DNA of 64,000 nucleotides from Phocaeicola faecicola (GTDB taxonomy: Bacteria; Bacteroidota; Bacteroidia; Bacteroidales; Bacteroidaceae): contig NZ_JABSOE010000002.1 of NCBI RefSeq assembly GCF_013618865.1, forward strand, positions 1 to 64,000, given 5' to 3'. The position numbers and the translations under genes were made by a program. Each line of letters begins with the position of its first letter. Position 1 is the stretch's first letter. The notes beneath the pieces were generated by a model. The model was not told the origin of the DNA, ran no database searches, and saw only the letters and a list, made by a program, of their open reading frames with translations. Below, piece by piece: positions 1 to 8,364 of the stretch.

Positions 1-223
1 GATGTAAAAGTGTGGGGGCTGAACATTCGAAACAATCTAAATGACTAAGCTTACGTCGGTCTTATTCCACACTTTGATGTTGAAACTTTATACAAAAGTA
101 CAACGTTTAATTAATATACAATGCTTACAATGAATAAGTGTAAGTTATTTATTCTATTGCTTTTATAGAAAGAAAAACAGAGAATAACAGTTCCTATCTG
201 TCGTATTGGAAATTTAGACAAAC
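1..223. other. Left flank without a gene
   Basis: I see no coding region in this stretch, which ends at the left end of the insertion sequence. A 9-bp inverted repeat (AAAGTGTGG at about 8-16, CCACACTTT at about 67-75) with a loop of some 50 bases is the only structure noticed, and it may be chance. Confidence 0.4.
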
Positions 224-258
224 AAAAAAATCCGCTGAAATCGGGACATTCAGTAAAT
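224..258 (+). repeat. Left terminal inverted repeat of the IS
   Basis: The 35 bases here match the reverse complement of 1908-1942 with about three mismatches. The outer end is a run of seven A residues followed by TCCGCTGA. Confidence 0.85.
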
Positions 259-269
259 AGTATAAAATT

Positions 270-316
270 AGCCAACTAATTCATACACAAAGTATTGCGA
301 ATTAGCTGGCTTTTTT
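270..316 (+). terminator. Protective terminator inside the IS left end
   Basis: Arms AGCCAACTAATTC (270-282) and GAATTAGCTGGCT (299-311) pair over 13 positions with one mismatch and run into a T tract at 311-316. It lies ahead of the transposase start at 385. It would stop transcription entering from outside, a common way for an IS to avoid activation by neighbouring promoters. Confidence 0.6.
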
Positions 317-384
317 GTATCTTTAGGTATTCCCCCGCAAATAAGGTTTGGCAGCCAAAACGGGGGAAATTCCCCAACAAAGAT

Positions 385-1743
385 ATGGCTAAGATACAAA
401 ATATTTCGGAAATTCACCCTACTTTGGGCTTTACAGAATTTGATGTTCTGGAAAAATATCGCAAGAGTTTTAACGAGAGTGAACTGGGCAGGCTTCACTC
501 AGTGTTCCCGTTTGAGAGTATGGCGAAAGGCATCGGCCTGTCTGAACAGCGTCTTGGACGCAGGAACATTTTCACCCCTTCTGCAAAGATTGCCATTATG
601 GTCCTAAAGGCATACACCGGATTCTCTGACAGGCAACTGGTGGAACATCTAAACGGAAACATACACTACCAGATGTTCTGCGGAATCATGATAGATCCTT
701 CTTTTCCCATAACCAACTACAAGATAGTCAGTGCTATCCGTAATGAGATGGCATCACGTCTTGATATTGACTCCCTACAGGAAGTCCTGGCTTCACACTG
801 GAAACCTTATCTTGACAACCTTCATGTCTGCATGACCGATGCCACATGCTATGAGAGCCACATGCGTTTTCCTACGGACATGAAACTCCTATGGGAAAGC
901 CTCGAATGGCTCTACAGATGTATCTGCAGGCATTGTGGGGAGCTTGGCATAAGACGTCCCCGCAACAAATACAGTAATGTAGCGGAGTCCTATCTGTCCT
1001 ACTGCAAGAAAAGAAAAAGGAAGGCTTCAAGGACAAGAATGCTCAAGCGTCGTATGATCAGACTTCTTGAAAAACTCCTCATACAGAGGGATGAGATTCA
1101 TAGCGAGTACGGAACCTTGCTCCGGTATACCCAGGATTACCATAAGCGTCTTTCCATCATCAGAAAGGTTCTTGTACAGGAAAAGGAAATGTTTGAAGAA
1201 CGTAAAGTCTGTGACCGCATCGTCAGCATTGACCGTCATTATGTACGTCCAATAGTAAGAGGAAAGGAAACAAAATCTGTTGAATTCGGTGCAAAGGTTA
1301 ACAACATACAGATAGACGGTATATCATTCATCGAACATCTCTCGTTCAAGGCATTCAATGAAGGTATACGCCTGAAAGACTGTATCCGTATGCAGCAGAA
1401 GCTCATGAATGTGAGGGTTAAATGTGTGGCTGCAGACTCCATATACGCCAATAATGCCAACAGAAAGTTTTGTACGAAATATGGAATATCCACTTCATTT
1501 GTGCGCAAGGGAAGGGCGGCAAAGGATGAGTCCTTGAGGAAGGTACTCAGAAGTGAACTCTCAAAAGAAAGGGCCACCCGGCTTGAAGGAAGCTTCGGTA
1601 CTCAAAAGCAGCATTATTCTCTCTCAAGGATAAAGGCACGGAACAGGAAGACGGAAATCCTGTGGATTTTCTTTGGAATACATACGGCAAATGCCATACT
1701 GATGATAGACAAGATCAGGAACCGATCGGATAAAGCGGCATGA
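385..1743 (+). CDS. DDE transposase (IS1182/IS5-like)
   Basis: A 452-residue transposase that would cut and rejoin the ends of the surrounding element. The N-terminal third has the helical DNA-binding look of IS1182/IS5 enzymes. Likely catalytic residues are D152 (in CMTDATCYESHM), D351 (in CVAADSIYAN) and E401 (in TRLEGSFGTQK), with a following K/R-rich stretch typical of the third block. I chose the ATG at 385 because the earlier TTG at 295 lies inside the upstream terminator hairpin. A second 5'-leader hairpin (TTCCCCCG 330-337 with CGGGGGAA 361-368) sits just ahead of the start and could hide it from ribosomes on read-through RNA. The C-terminus (residues about 420-450) is intact and basic. 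The triad assignment comes from motif context, not from an alignment. Confidence 0.85.
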   Translation: MAKIQNISEIHPTLGFTEFDVLEKYRKSFNESELGRLHSVFPFESMAKGIGLSEQRLGRRNIFTPSAKIAIMVLKAYTGFSDRQLVEHLNGNIHYQMFCGIMIDPSFPITNYKIVSAIRNEMASRLDIDSLQEVLASHWKPYLDNLHVCMTDATCYESHMRFPTDMKLLWESLEWLYRCICRHCGELGIRRPRNKYSNVAESYLSYCKKRKRKASRTRMLKRRMIRLLEKLLIQRDEIHSEYGTLLRYTQDYHKRLSIIRKVLVQEKEMFEERKVCDRIVSIDRHYVRPIVRGKETKSVEFGAKVNNIQIDGISFIEHLSFKAFNEGIRLKDCIRMQQKLMNVRVKCVAADSIYANNANRKFCTKYGISTSFVRKGRAAKDESLRKVLRSELSKERATRLEGSFGTQKQHYSLSRIKARNRKTEILWIFFGIHTANAILMIDKIRNRSDKAA

Positions 1744-1848
1744 CATGAATTTACAGACAGGATAAGAAGAGGTCATCAGACTTCTTCCAAAACGTCATGT
1801 CCAAAAAATTGGATTAATATGAAAAAACGCAGAAAAAGGGCAATAATA

Positions 1849-1899
1849 ATGGCATATAAAGTGATTATACTCTATCGACTTTATATGCCATCTTACGTT
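1849..1899 (+). terminator. Long hairpin after the transposase
   Basis: A 14-bp perfect stem (1849-1862 with 1878-1891, core ATGGCATATAAAGT) closes a 15-base loop. It is followed by CTTACGTTTT, a weak T tract, just inside the right terminal repeat. It may end transposase transcription or block inward reading from the right flank. Confidence 0.5.
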
Positions 1900-1907
1900 T
1901 TAGGGAC

Positions 1908-1942
1908 ATTTACTGAATATCCCGAAATCAGCGGATTTTTTT
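1908..1942 (-). repeat. Right terminal inverted repeat of the IS
   Basis: Reverse-complement partner of 224-258, ending in seven T residues. The bases outside the two ends (AAC on the left, ATAG on the right) do not form a recognisable duplication. Confidence 0.85.
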
Positions 1943-2008
1943 ATAGCTACTTCCAATGAACTACTGCTTGGTAAGTTTCCATTGATGCTATCATTGCAGG
2001 TAAAGATT

Positions 2009-2668
2009 TTATCTCATGTCGATGACTTCCGCATGCGGATATTTGCTGGAAGGGAACCGGAACTGGGCATCCTGCAGGTTCTGGTGCGTGCGGTAAGTCT
2101 TCACGGAGAAATACTGTTCCTCACCATTGTCCAGTTTGATACGGATGGAAACAGGCTCATATGTGGAAGAGACCACCAGCGTCATTGCCGTCACGTCACC
2201 CTTGTGGAGGGGAGTCAGCTGCAGTTTCTTTCCGCTCTTTCCATTCTCCTTAACCTCTCCGACATACTGACTGTGGAACTGGGTCTGGATCTGGTTGAGC
2301 AGGGCAAACGGATTGATGCTTTGCAGTTCCTCCGGGGTAGGGGTGGATACGGTTACCTCCTCGTTGCTGGCTACGTAGCTCCACTGGGTCTTTCCGTCGA
2401 ACCAGCTTTCTACACCTCCGCAGTTCAGGTAAAAACGGTCGCCTTTCAACCAAAGTTCCCCTTGCTGACTGCCGCCGAAAGTCATCTTCACACTTCCGGC
2501 CTGACGGTAAGCCTGCGAAGTTCGTGAGAGAATGTCCTGTGCCTGCGTATTGGCTCCCGCTGCCGGTACTGCCGGCAAAAGAGCCTCGGGAGCAGTTGCT
2601 GCCATGGGCTGGGCCGCACAAAAGAACAATCCCAGACCGGCAAGAATCATCGTATGGTTTCGTTTCAT
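2009..2668 (-). CDS. LolA-like outer membrane lipoprotein carrier family protein
   Basis: A 219-residue periplasmic protein. It starts with a signal peptide (MKRNHTM, a hydrophobic stretch to about residue 22, then an Ala-rich cleavage region). The mature part fits the LolA fold: short amphipathic strands, SVKMTFGGS near residue 55, a GELWLKGDRFYL strand, a WFDGKTQWSY strand and a late PVSIRIKLDNGEEQ strand. LolA proteins shuttle lipoproteins from the inner to the outer membrane, but Bacteroidetes carry several paralogues and this one may serve another lipid or lipoprotein. I chose the ATG at 2668. An upstream in-frame start exists, but its extra 54 codons run through the intergenic repeat and would bury the signal peptide. 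It lies downstream of ftsK on the same strand, and both genes often neighbour each other in bacteria. Confidence 0.75.
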   Translation of the reverse strand: MKRNHTMILAGLGLFFCAAQPMAATAPEALLPAVPAAGANTQAQDILSRTSQAYRQAGSVKMTFGGSQQGELWLKGDRFYLNCGGVESWFDGKTQWSYVASNEEVTVSTPTPEELQSINPFALLNQIQTQFHSQYVGEVKENGKSGKKLQLTPLHKGDVTAMTLVVSSTYEPVSIRIKLDNGEEQYFSVKTYRTHQNLQDAQFRFPSSKYPHAEVIDMR

Positions 2669-2723
2669 AAAATTCAGTTTTGGATATTGATATGTTTTAT
2701 TTTCTCTCGAATAATATATTGTC

Positions 2724-2825
2724 ACGCATAAAGAAGTTTCAGGTAAAACATCGCCAGGTTTTTGGAAAAGGCCGCCACGTTTTGAAAAAAGATGGCGGCC
2801 TTTGGGTGTACGCTTCTTTATGCGT
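2724..2825. repeat. Palindromic intergenic repeat, copy A
   Basis: A 102-bp element with perfect 13-bp ends: ACGCATAAAGAAG at 2724-2736 and CTTCTTTATGCGT at 2813-2825. Inside is an 11-bp stem AAAGGCCGCCA / TGGCGGCCTTT and a related CGCCAGG block. Related copies occur at 29734-29833 and 52697-52798. It lies between ftsK and the LolA-like gene. On the minus strand it can be read as a basic peptide, which I regard as an accident of the repeat. Confidence 0.75.
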
Positions 2826-2904
2826 TTCAAAATCTTTCTTTATGTATTTCCAATTCTTGGATAATGTTTGGCGACTCCTCTCGTAAGAGGCTTTCCTTGC
2901 AAGC

Positions 2905-5445
2905 TTATCCCTTGGCTCCGCTCAGTCGCATCTGCAGGTCGTTTTCGTCCATGCAAAGCACTTCGCGCGCCTTACTGCCGTTGGCCGGTCCTACGATACC
3001 CAGGCGTTCCAGCTGGTCCATGATACGGCCTGCACGGTTGTAACCGATAGAGAACTTGCGCTGGATGAGTGAAGTCGAACCTTGCTGGTGATAGATCAGC
3101 AAGCGGGCAGCTTCCTCCAGCATCGGGTCCAGGCGGTTCATGTCCACATCGGCGGCACCGCTGCTTTCGGCATTCTCGTCTACGTATTCAGGCAGCATGA
3201 AGGCAGTCGGGTAACCCTGCTGGTGACTGATGTAGTCGGCGATTCTTTCCACTTCCGGAGTATCGACGAAGGCACACTGTACACGGACCGGATCGTTGCC
3301 CTGCAAGTAGAGCATGTCTCCCTTTCCGATCAGCTGCTGGGCACCCGGACGGTCGAGGATGGTACGTGAGTCCATCATGGAAGCCACACGGAAAGCCACT
3401 CGTGCCGGGAAGTTGGCCTTGATGGTACCCGTAATGATATTGGTTGTCGGACGCTGGGTAGCGATGATGGCGTGGATACCTACGGCACGTGCCAGCTGTG
3501 CGATACGGCAGATCGGGAGCTCCACTTCCTTGCCGGCTGTCATGATCAGGTCACCGAACTCATCGATGATGATGACGATGTAAGGCATGAAACGGTGTCC
3601 GTTCTCCGGATTAAGCTGACGGGAGATGAACTTGGCATTGTACTCCTTGATGTTTCGGCATCCGGCTTTCCGCAGCAGGTCGTAACGGGTGTCCATCTCA
3701 ATACAGAGGGAGTTAAGCGTCTGCACGACCTTTGTCACGTCGGTGATGATGGCATCCTCTCCGTCGGGCAGTTTCGCAAGGAAATGTTTCTCAATCGGAG
3801 CATAGATGGCAAATTCCACTTTCTTCGGGTCGATGATGACGAACTTCAGTTCACTGGGGTGCTTCTTGTACAGCAGTGAGGTCACAATCGCATTCAGACC
3901 GACTGACTTACCCTGTCCGGTAGCACCGGCTACCAGCATATGGGGAGCCTTGGCCAGATCGACCATGAAGACTTCGTTGGTAATGGTCTTTCCCAATGCC
4001 ACCGGCAGTTCGAAGTTGGTTTCCTGGAACTTCTTGCTGGCAAGAATGGAACTCATGGGTACGATGCGCGGATTGGCGTTCGGTACTTCAATACCGATGG
4101 TTCCCTTACCCGGGATAGGGGCGATGATACGGATACCCAGAGCCGAAAGGCTCAGTGCGATGTCGTCTTCCAGGTTACGGATCTTGGAGATGCGGACTCC
4201 TTCGGCCGGAGTAATCTCATACAACGTGATGGTAGGTCCCACGCTGGCCTTGATGGAACTGATTTCAATTCCGAAGCTCCGCAACACCTGAATGATGCGG
4301 TTCTTGTTGGCATTCTGCTCCTCCATGTCGATGGTCGGCTCGTGCGTATCCTGATAAGAGTTGAGCAAGTCCAGTGTCGGGAAACGGTAATGTTCCAGGT
4401 CCAGACGCGGGTTGTACGGCTGGGTGATATCGCCCCGGTACTCCATGTCGTCTTCGCTGGCAGTTTTGCTGATTTCAAAAGCCGGTTCTGCTTCCACAGT
4501 CTCCGCTTCCTTTATTCCCTGTGCCTCTTTAGGCTGCACTTCTTTTTCTACCGGAAAATCGGGAGTATGCAACGGCTTTTTCTCAATGGGCAGTTCCACT
4601 TCCACCGGCTTTTCCTCTTCTTCCTCTTCCTGCTGAAGTTCCTCTTCTTCTTCCATCATGTCTTCTTCCGCACGGCGATGAGGAGTCATAACCTTCGGTT
4701 CCGGATGCTGCAAACGCATTGCAGCCTCTTCTTCCTTCTCTTCATCCGATGCTGCCTGCGGTTCCGGACCCTCATCAGCCGGACCTGCAGGACCGTCATC
4801 CTGCTTTCCTTTCTTGAACGGCAGGTCGATATGGAAAATCCGGCGGATAAAGTCAATCGTCTTCCGGGAGAAGAAGAGTGCAATCAGAATGATGGTAGCC
4901 AGAAGGAAGAGCACCAGTCCGGGCGTACCGATCTGCGAACAGATCCATTCGCTCACATTGTATCCGTGCCGTCCGCCCGGGTAGAGGAAGGAATTTTCGA
5001 GCAAGCCTCCGAAAGCAAATCCCAGGGCGATGGAAAGCCAGATCATCAGGACCGAACATCCGGCAAACCATTTCCATAAGACGAAATCGTAAGCCTTGAT
5101 GAGTTTCATTCCTGCTACAATCAGGAATACAATGATGAAGTAAGCCGAAATACCGAAACAGTCGTTGATCAGGAATTCCGCCAACTGGGCGCCCCGGGCT
5201 CCGGCATAGTTCTGAATACGGTTCCCGGTTTCGAGCAGTTCTCCGGGATTCGGATGAGACAGGATGCTCTGGTCGTTGCCCCCGGTAAAGAAGAACGAAC
5301 TGAAAGCCAGCAGCATATACACGCCGAAGATTACGAACAGCAGTCCGAATACAAAACGCGCTGTCTCACTTTTTATGGCAGTTACCACTTTCTGGGCAGT
5401 TTCATTTTTCATCCCGCCCAGTTTATTGTCTGTTTTTTTCTTCAT
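2905..5445 (-). CDS. ftsK: DNA translocase FtsK
   Basis: An 846-residue ATP-driven DNA pump of the division septum that moves the chromosome terminus and helps resolve dimers with XerCD. The N-terminal 200 residues hold four or five membrane segments. A strongly acidic, Glu-rich linker (about 215-345) follows, then the motor domain with Walker A GATGQGKS (K513) and the IIIIDEFGDLIM Walker B. The C-terminal gamma winged helix (about 785-835) contains SIGYNRAGRIMDQLERLGI, which in this family reads KOPS-type sequences. The linker is short compared with E. coli FtsK, as usual for Bacteroidetes. I kept the first ATG; a second in-frame Met lies 11 codons in. A TATTTTTG element at 5508-5515 probably drives it. 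Confidence 0.97.
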   Translation of the reverse strand: MKKKTDNKLGGMKNETAQKVVTAIKSETARFVFGLLFVIFGVYMLLAFSSFFFTGGNDQSILSHPNPGELLETGNRIQNYAGARGAQLAEFLINDCFGISAYFIIVFLIVAGMKLIKAYDFVLWKWFAGCSVLMIWLSIALGFAFGGLLENSFLYPGGRHGYNVSEWICSQIGTPGLVLFLLATIILIALFFSRKTIDFIRRIFHIDLPFKKGKQDDGPAGPADEGPEPQAASDEEKEEEAAMRLQHPEPKVMTPHRRAEEDMMEEEEELQQEEEEEEKPVEVELPIEKKPLHTPDFPVEKEVQPKEAQGIKEAETVEAEPAFEISKTASEDDMEYRGDITQPYNPRLDLEHYRFPTLDLLNSYQDTHEPTIDMEEQNANKNRIIQVLRSFGIEISSIKASVGPTITLYEITPAEGVRISKIRNLEDDIALSLSALGIRIIAPIPGKGTIGIEVPNANPRIVPMSSILASKKFQETNFELPVALGKTITNEVFMVDLAKAPHMLVAGATGQGKSVGLNAIVTSLLYKKHPSELKFVIIDPKKVEFAIYAPIEKHFLAKLPDGEDAIITDVTKVVQTLNSLCIEMDTRYDLLRKAGCRNIKEYNAKFISRQLNPENGHRFMPYIVIIIDEFGDLIMTAGKEVELPICRIAQLARAVGIHAIIATQRPTTNIITGTIKANFPARVAFRVASMMDSRTILDRPGAQQLIGKGDMLYLQGNDPVRVQCAFVDTPEVERIADYISHQQGYPTAFMLPEYVDENAESSGAADVDMNRLDPMLEEAARLLIYHQQGSTSLIQRKFSIGYNRAGRIMDQLERLGIVGPANGSKAREVLCMDENDLQMRLSGAKG

Positions 5446-5507
5446 GTCTTTTCGTTTATTCCCTTATGATTTATTAGATGTGAACCTACCTGTTAAGTTT
5501 ATGTACG

Positions 5508-5515
5508 CAAAAATA
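5508..5515 (-). promoter_or_regulatory. ftsK -7 promoter element
   Basis: The minus strand reads TATTTTTG, a match to TAnnTTTG, about 60 bases upstream of the ftsK start. No TTTG was found at the ideal distance upstream. Confidence 0.45.
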
Positions 5516-5546
5516 CAAATATTTTTTTTACCCCATATTTTTTTCA

Positions 5547-5554
5547 TATCTTTG
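5547..5554 (+). promoter_or_regulatory. -7 promoter element of the DUF5063 gene
   Basis: TATCTTTG, a perfect TAnnTTTG match, ends 19 bases before the ATG at 5574, giving a leader of only about a dozen bases. It is divergent from the ftsK promoter. Confidence 0.55.
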
Positions 5555-5573
5555 CATAATAAATTCTGGAAAG

Positions 5574-6221
5574 ATGGAAAAGAACCACACAATCATATTT
5601 GATAAGAATACCGTTGAATTTGTTACTGTAGCAGCCGAGTGCTGTGGCTTTTTGGAAAGAGCGAACGAACAGCCGCGCCGCAAGTTTGTGGATACGGCCC
5701 TGAAGCTTCTTCCGCTGTTGTACCTGAAGGCATTGCTGTTGCCGAAGGGAGAGCGTCTGGACGACTTTGATCCGGAGAAGTTTGTCACCGAGGGGGATTA
5801 CGAGCGGGTTCGCTCCATGATTGCTGCGGTAATGGGAGAGAAGGACGATTATCTGGATGTGTTCCTGGATGACATGGCTTTCTGTGAGACTCCCATCAAA
5901 CAGAATATTTCGGAGAACCTGGCCGATATCTACCAGCCGCTGAAGGATTTTATCTGCGTGTATCAGCTGGGACTCGACCAGACGATGAATGATGCGCTGG
6001 TTATCTGTGCCGAGCAGTTTGCCGAATTCTGGGGACAGAGACTGGTGAACGTGATGCGGGCATTGCATGAAGTGAAGTTCTCGCACTCGGGTGAGAACGA
6101 GGAAGAAGAGGACTACGGAGAAGAACCGTTTGCCGGAATGGACAATGACTGTACGGAGGAAGACCTGTACGAAGGACTGGAGGCCGGTGAGGACGACGGC
6201 AGCGGTGACCGCTGGGAGTAA
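5574..6221 (+). CDS. DUF5063 family protein
   Basis: A 215-residue soluble, mostly helical protein of a Bacteroidetes family I recall as DUF5063; its biochemical role is unknown. Residues 1-165 are well structured. The last 45 residues are almost entirely acidic (repeated Glu/Asp and Gly), so the tail is probably disordered. There is no signal peptide or membrane segment. It is the first gene of a plus-strand series with the RNase D-like exonuclease (71 bases downstream) and the rRNA methyltransferase, a neighbourhood that hints at RNA metabolism but does not prove it. Confidence 0.75.
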   Translation: MEKNHTIIFDKNTVEFVTVAAECCGFLERANEQPRRKFVDTALKLLPLLYLKALLLPKGERLDDFDPEKFVTEGDYERVRSMIAAVMGEKDDYLDVFLDDMAFCETPIKQNISENLADIYQPLKDFICVYQLGLDQTMNDALVICAEQFAEFWGQRLVNVMRALHEVKFSHSGENEEEEDYGEEPFAGMDNDCTEEDLYEGLEAGEDDGSGDRWE

Positions 6222-6292
6222 TAGTAATATCTGGGTATAATTATTGGAAACAAGTTAGGAATTTAAGAAAAGAAAGTACTACATTGAGATAA

Positions 6293-6931
6293 ATGGTTGT
6301 ATTGTACAATAAAATATCAAAACAGGCTGTGGCCGAAATGGAAAAGGTGCATTTCCCGGGACGGATTTTCGTAATCTATACCGAGAGTGAGGCACGCAAG
6401 GCGGTAGATTATCTGAACACCCATGCCATTGTGGGAGTGGATACGGAAACCCGCCCTTCGTTTAAGAAAGGAATGACCCATAAGGTCGCCCTCCTGCAGG
6501 TGTCGACACGGGATACTTGTTTTTTGTTTCGTCTGAATCATTTGGGATTGCCTGATTTTCTGGAAGATTTTCTGTTGAATGATGTCCTGAAGGTGGGGCT
6601 TTCGCTGAAGGATGATTTTGCCATGCTTCGCCGGCGCAACCAGAAGGATCCGCGCAACGGCAACTGGGTGGAACTGCAGGACTATGTGCCGCGGTACGGA
6701 ATCGAGGAGAAGAGTCTGCAGAAGATTTTCGCACTGCTGTTCTCGAAGAAGATTTCAAAGAGCCAGCGGTTGTCGAACTGGGAGGCAGAAACGCTGACGG
6801 AAGCACAGCAGTTGTATGCGGCTACGGATGCCTGGGCATGCGTGGAAATCTATACGTACCTGGAAGATCTCCGGAGTCGCGGCGGCTTCCACGTGCAGAA
6901 GGTAGAGGAAGCCGCAGAGAAGGCGGTCTGA
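6293..6931 (+). CDS. RNase D/WRN-type 3'-5' exonuclease
   Basis: A 212-residue single-domain DEDD exonuclease. The three signature blocks are visible: VGVDTETRPSF (D-x-E, about residue 50), VGLSLKDDFAML (about 100) and LYAATDAWACVEIY (Y-x-x-x-D, about 177), which marks the DEDDy subgroup shared with RNase D. It lacks the HRDC domains of full-length RNase D. Substrate may be RNA or DNA. It starts with ATG 71 bases after the DUF5063 gene and precedes the RlmI-like methyltransferase by 58 bases. Confidence 0.85.
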   Translation: MVVLYNKISKQAVAEMEKVHFPGRIFVIYTESEARKAVDYLNTHAIVGVDTETRPSFKKGMTHKVALLQVSTRDTCFLFRLNHLGLPDFLEDFLLNDVLKVGLSLKDDFAMLRRRNQKDPRNGNWVELQDYVPRYGIEEKSLQKIFALLFSKKISKSQRLSNWEAETLTEAQQLYAATDAWACVEIYTYLEDLRSRGGFHVQKVEEAAEKAV

Positions 6932-6989
6932 CGGAATCCCTCCTATATCAATAAAGATCATTTTGTAATCATCAAAATAACCGAATATA

Positions 6990-8177
6990 GTGTCATACAA
7001 GAAAGTATATTTGAAACCCGGTAAGGAGGAATCGCTGAAGCGTTTCCATCCGTGGGTGTTCTCGGGAGCCATCGCCAAGGTGGAAGGCGAGCCTGAAGAA
7101 GGAGAAGTGGTAGATGTATATACATCGAAAAAGGAATTTGTGGCTTGCGGACATTTCCAGATTGGAAGTATCGCCGTGCGTGTGCTTACTTTCCGTCAGG
7201 AGGTAATCGACCGTGATTTCTGGAAGCGCCGTCTGGAGGTGGCCAAGGACCTGCGCCGTGCATTGGGGGTACTGGGAAATCCGAACAACAATACCTATCG
7301 TCTGGTGCATGGGGAGGGAGACAACCTGCCGGGACTGATCATTGATGTATACGACCATACGGCGGTCATGCAGGCGCACTCGGCCGGTATGCACGTGTAC
7401 CGGATGGAGATTGCCGATGCCTTGTCGGAGGTGATGGGTGATGTAATCCAGCACATTTATTATAAGTCGGAAACGACATTGCCGTTCAAGGCCGACCTGC
7501 TGGCTACGGAAAACGGCTTTATGAAGGGAGGAAGTCCTGAGAACATTGCCATGGAGAACGGACTGAAGTTCCATGTGGACTGGCTGAAGGGACAGAAGAC
7601 CGGTTTCTTTGTGGACCAGCGGGAAAACCGCAGTCTGCTTGAACGATATGCGAAGGGACGCAACGTGTTGAACATGTTCTGCTATACGGGGGGATTCTCA
7701 TTCTATGCCATGCGTGGAGGAGCCAACCTGGTACATTCGGTAGACAGCTCGGCCAAGGCGATTGACCTGACCAATGAAAATGTGGAACTGAATTTCCCGG
7801 GCGACCCGCGTCATCAGGCGTTTGCAGAGGATGCTTTCAAGTTCCTGGACCGCATGGGCGACCAGTACGACCTGATCATCCTGGACCCGCCAGCCTTTGC
7901 CAAGCACCGGGATGCATTGCGTAATGCCCTGCGCGGATATACCAAACTGAATGCCAAGGCTTTCGAAAAGATTCGTCCGGGAGGTATCCTGTTCACCTTC
8001 TCCTGCTCTCAGGTAGTAAGCAAGGAGAATTTCCGGAATGCGGTATTTACGGCAGCTGCACAGAGCGGAAGAAGCGTACGCATCCTGCATCAGCTGACGC
8101 AGCCGGGTGACCATCCTGTAAATATCTATCATCCGGAAGGAGAGTACCTGAAGGGACTGGTGCTGTATGTAGAATAA
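6990..8177 (+). CDS. RlmI-like class I SAM-dependent rRNA methyltransferase
   Basis: A 395-residue protein of the RlmI/RlmK family, which makes 5-methylcytosine in 23S rRNA. It has an N-terminal PUA RNA-binding domain (residues 1-80, WVFSGAI), a central EEHEE-type domain and a C-terminal Rossmann methyltransferase with motif I FCYTGGFSFYAM (about 231) and motif IV LILDPPAFAKHRD (about 295). The SCSQVV block supplies the usual second catalytic Cys. The start is a GTG at 6990: no ATG lies near enough, and the reading SYKKVYLKPGKE is the usual beginning of the family. Specific target base not determined. Confidence 0.85.
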   Translation: MSYKKVYLKPGKEESLKRFHPWVFSGAIAKVEGEPEEGEVVDVYTSKKEFVACGHFQIGSIAVRVLTFRQEVIDRDFWKRRLEVAKDLRRALGVLGNPNNNTYRLVHGEGDNLPGLIIDVYDHTAVMQAHSAGMHVYRMEIADALSEVMGDVIQHIYYKSETTLPFKADLLATENGFMKGGSPENIAMENGLKFHVDWLKGQKTGFFVDQRENRSLLERYAKGRNVLNMFCYTGGFSFYAMRGGANLVHSVDSSAKAIDLTNENVELNFPGDPRHQAFAEDAFKFLDRMGDQYDLIILDPPAFAKHRDALRNALRGYTKLNAKAFEKIRPGGILFTFSCSQVVSKENFRNAVFTAAAQSGRSVRILHQLTQPGDHPVNIYHPEGEYLKGLVLYVE

Positions 8178-8364
8178 TTTTGCCGGCTGACGGCAAGGTT
8201 GTTGCCGCCGGATACAAGGATAAAGGCAGAGTGGGGTGTTTCCCGGAAAAAGGGAAGGTCTCCACTTTGTCTGTTTTCGGACCTTATCTTTACTCCTTAT
8301 TTTCTATGATCTACGGGATTCCCGGTGAGATTGATTCCGTCTAATTAAAAAAACAGTTGTCTAT

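Larger units (their letters stand above)
224..1942 (+). mobile_element. Complete insertion sequence with 35-bp terminal inverted repeats
   Basis: A 1.72-kb element is bounded by near-perfect inverted repeats at 224-258 and 1908-1942 and carries one transposase gene on the plus strand. The repeats begin with seven A residues followed by TCCGCTGA and run to CATTCAGTAAAT on the left. A terminator-like hairpin sits inside the left end, and a second long hairpin follows the transposase. The gene is uninterrupted, so the copy may be active. I cannot find a convincing target duplication. It lies downstream of the LolA-like gene and does not visibly break a gene. The protein resembles the IS1182/IS5 group of DDE elements, but the exact family needs ISfinder. 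Confidence 0.85.

Noticed and set aside
2669-2830. N-terminal extension of the LolA-like protein
   Set aside because: It translates repeat copy A and would hide the signal peptide. The internal ATG at 2668 is the better start.
3940-5079. Long open frame (379 codons) opposite ftsK
   Set aside because: Antisense shadow; contains long Phe/Leu/His tracts produced by the Glu-rich ftsK linker.
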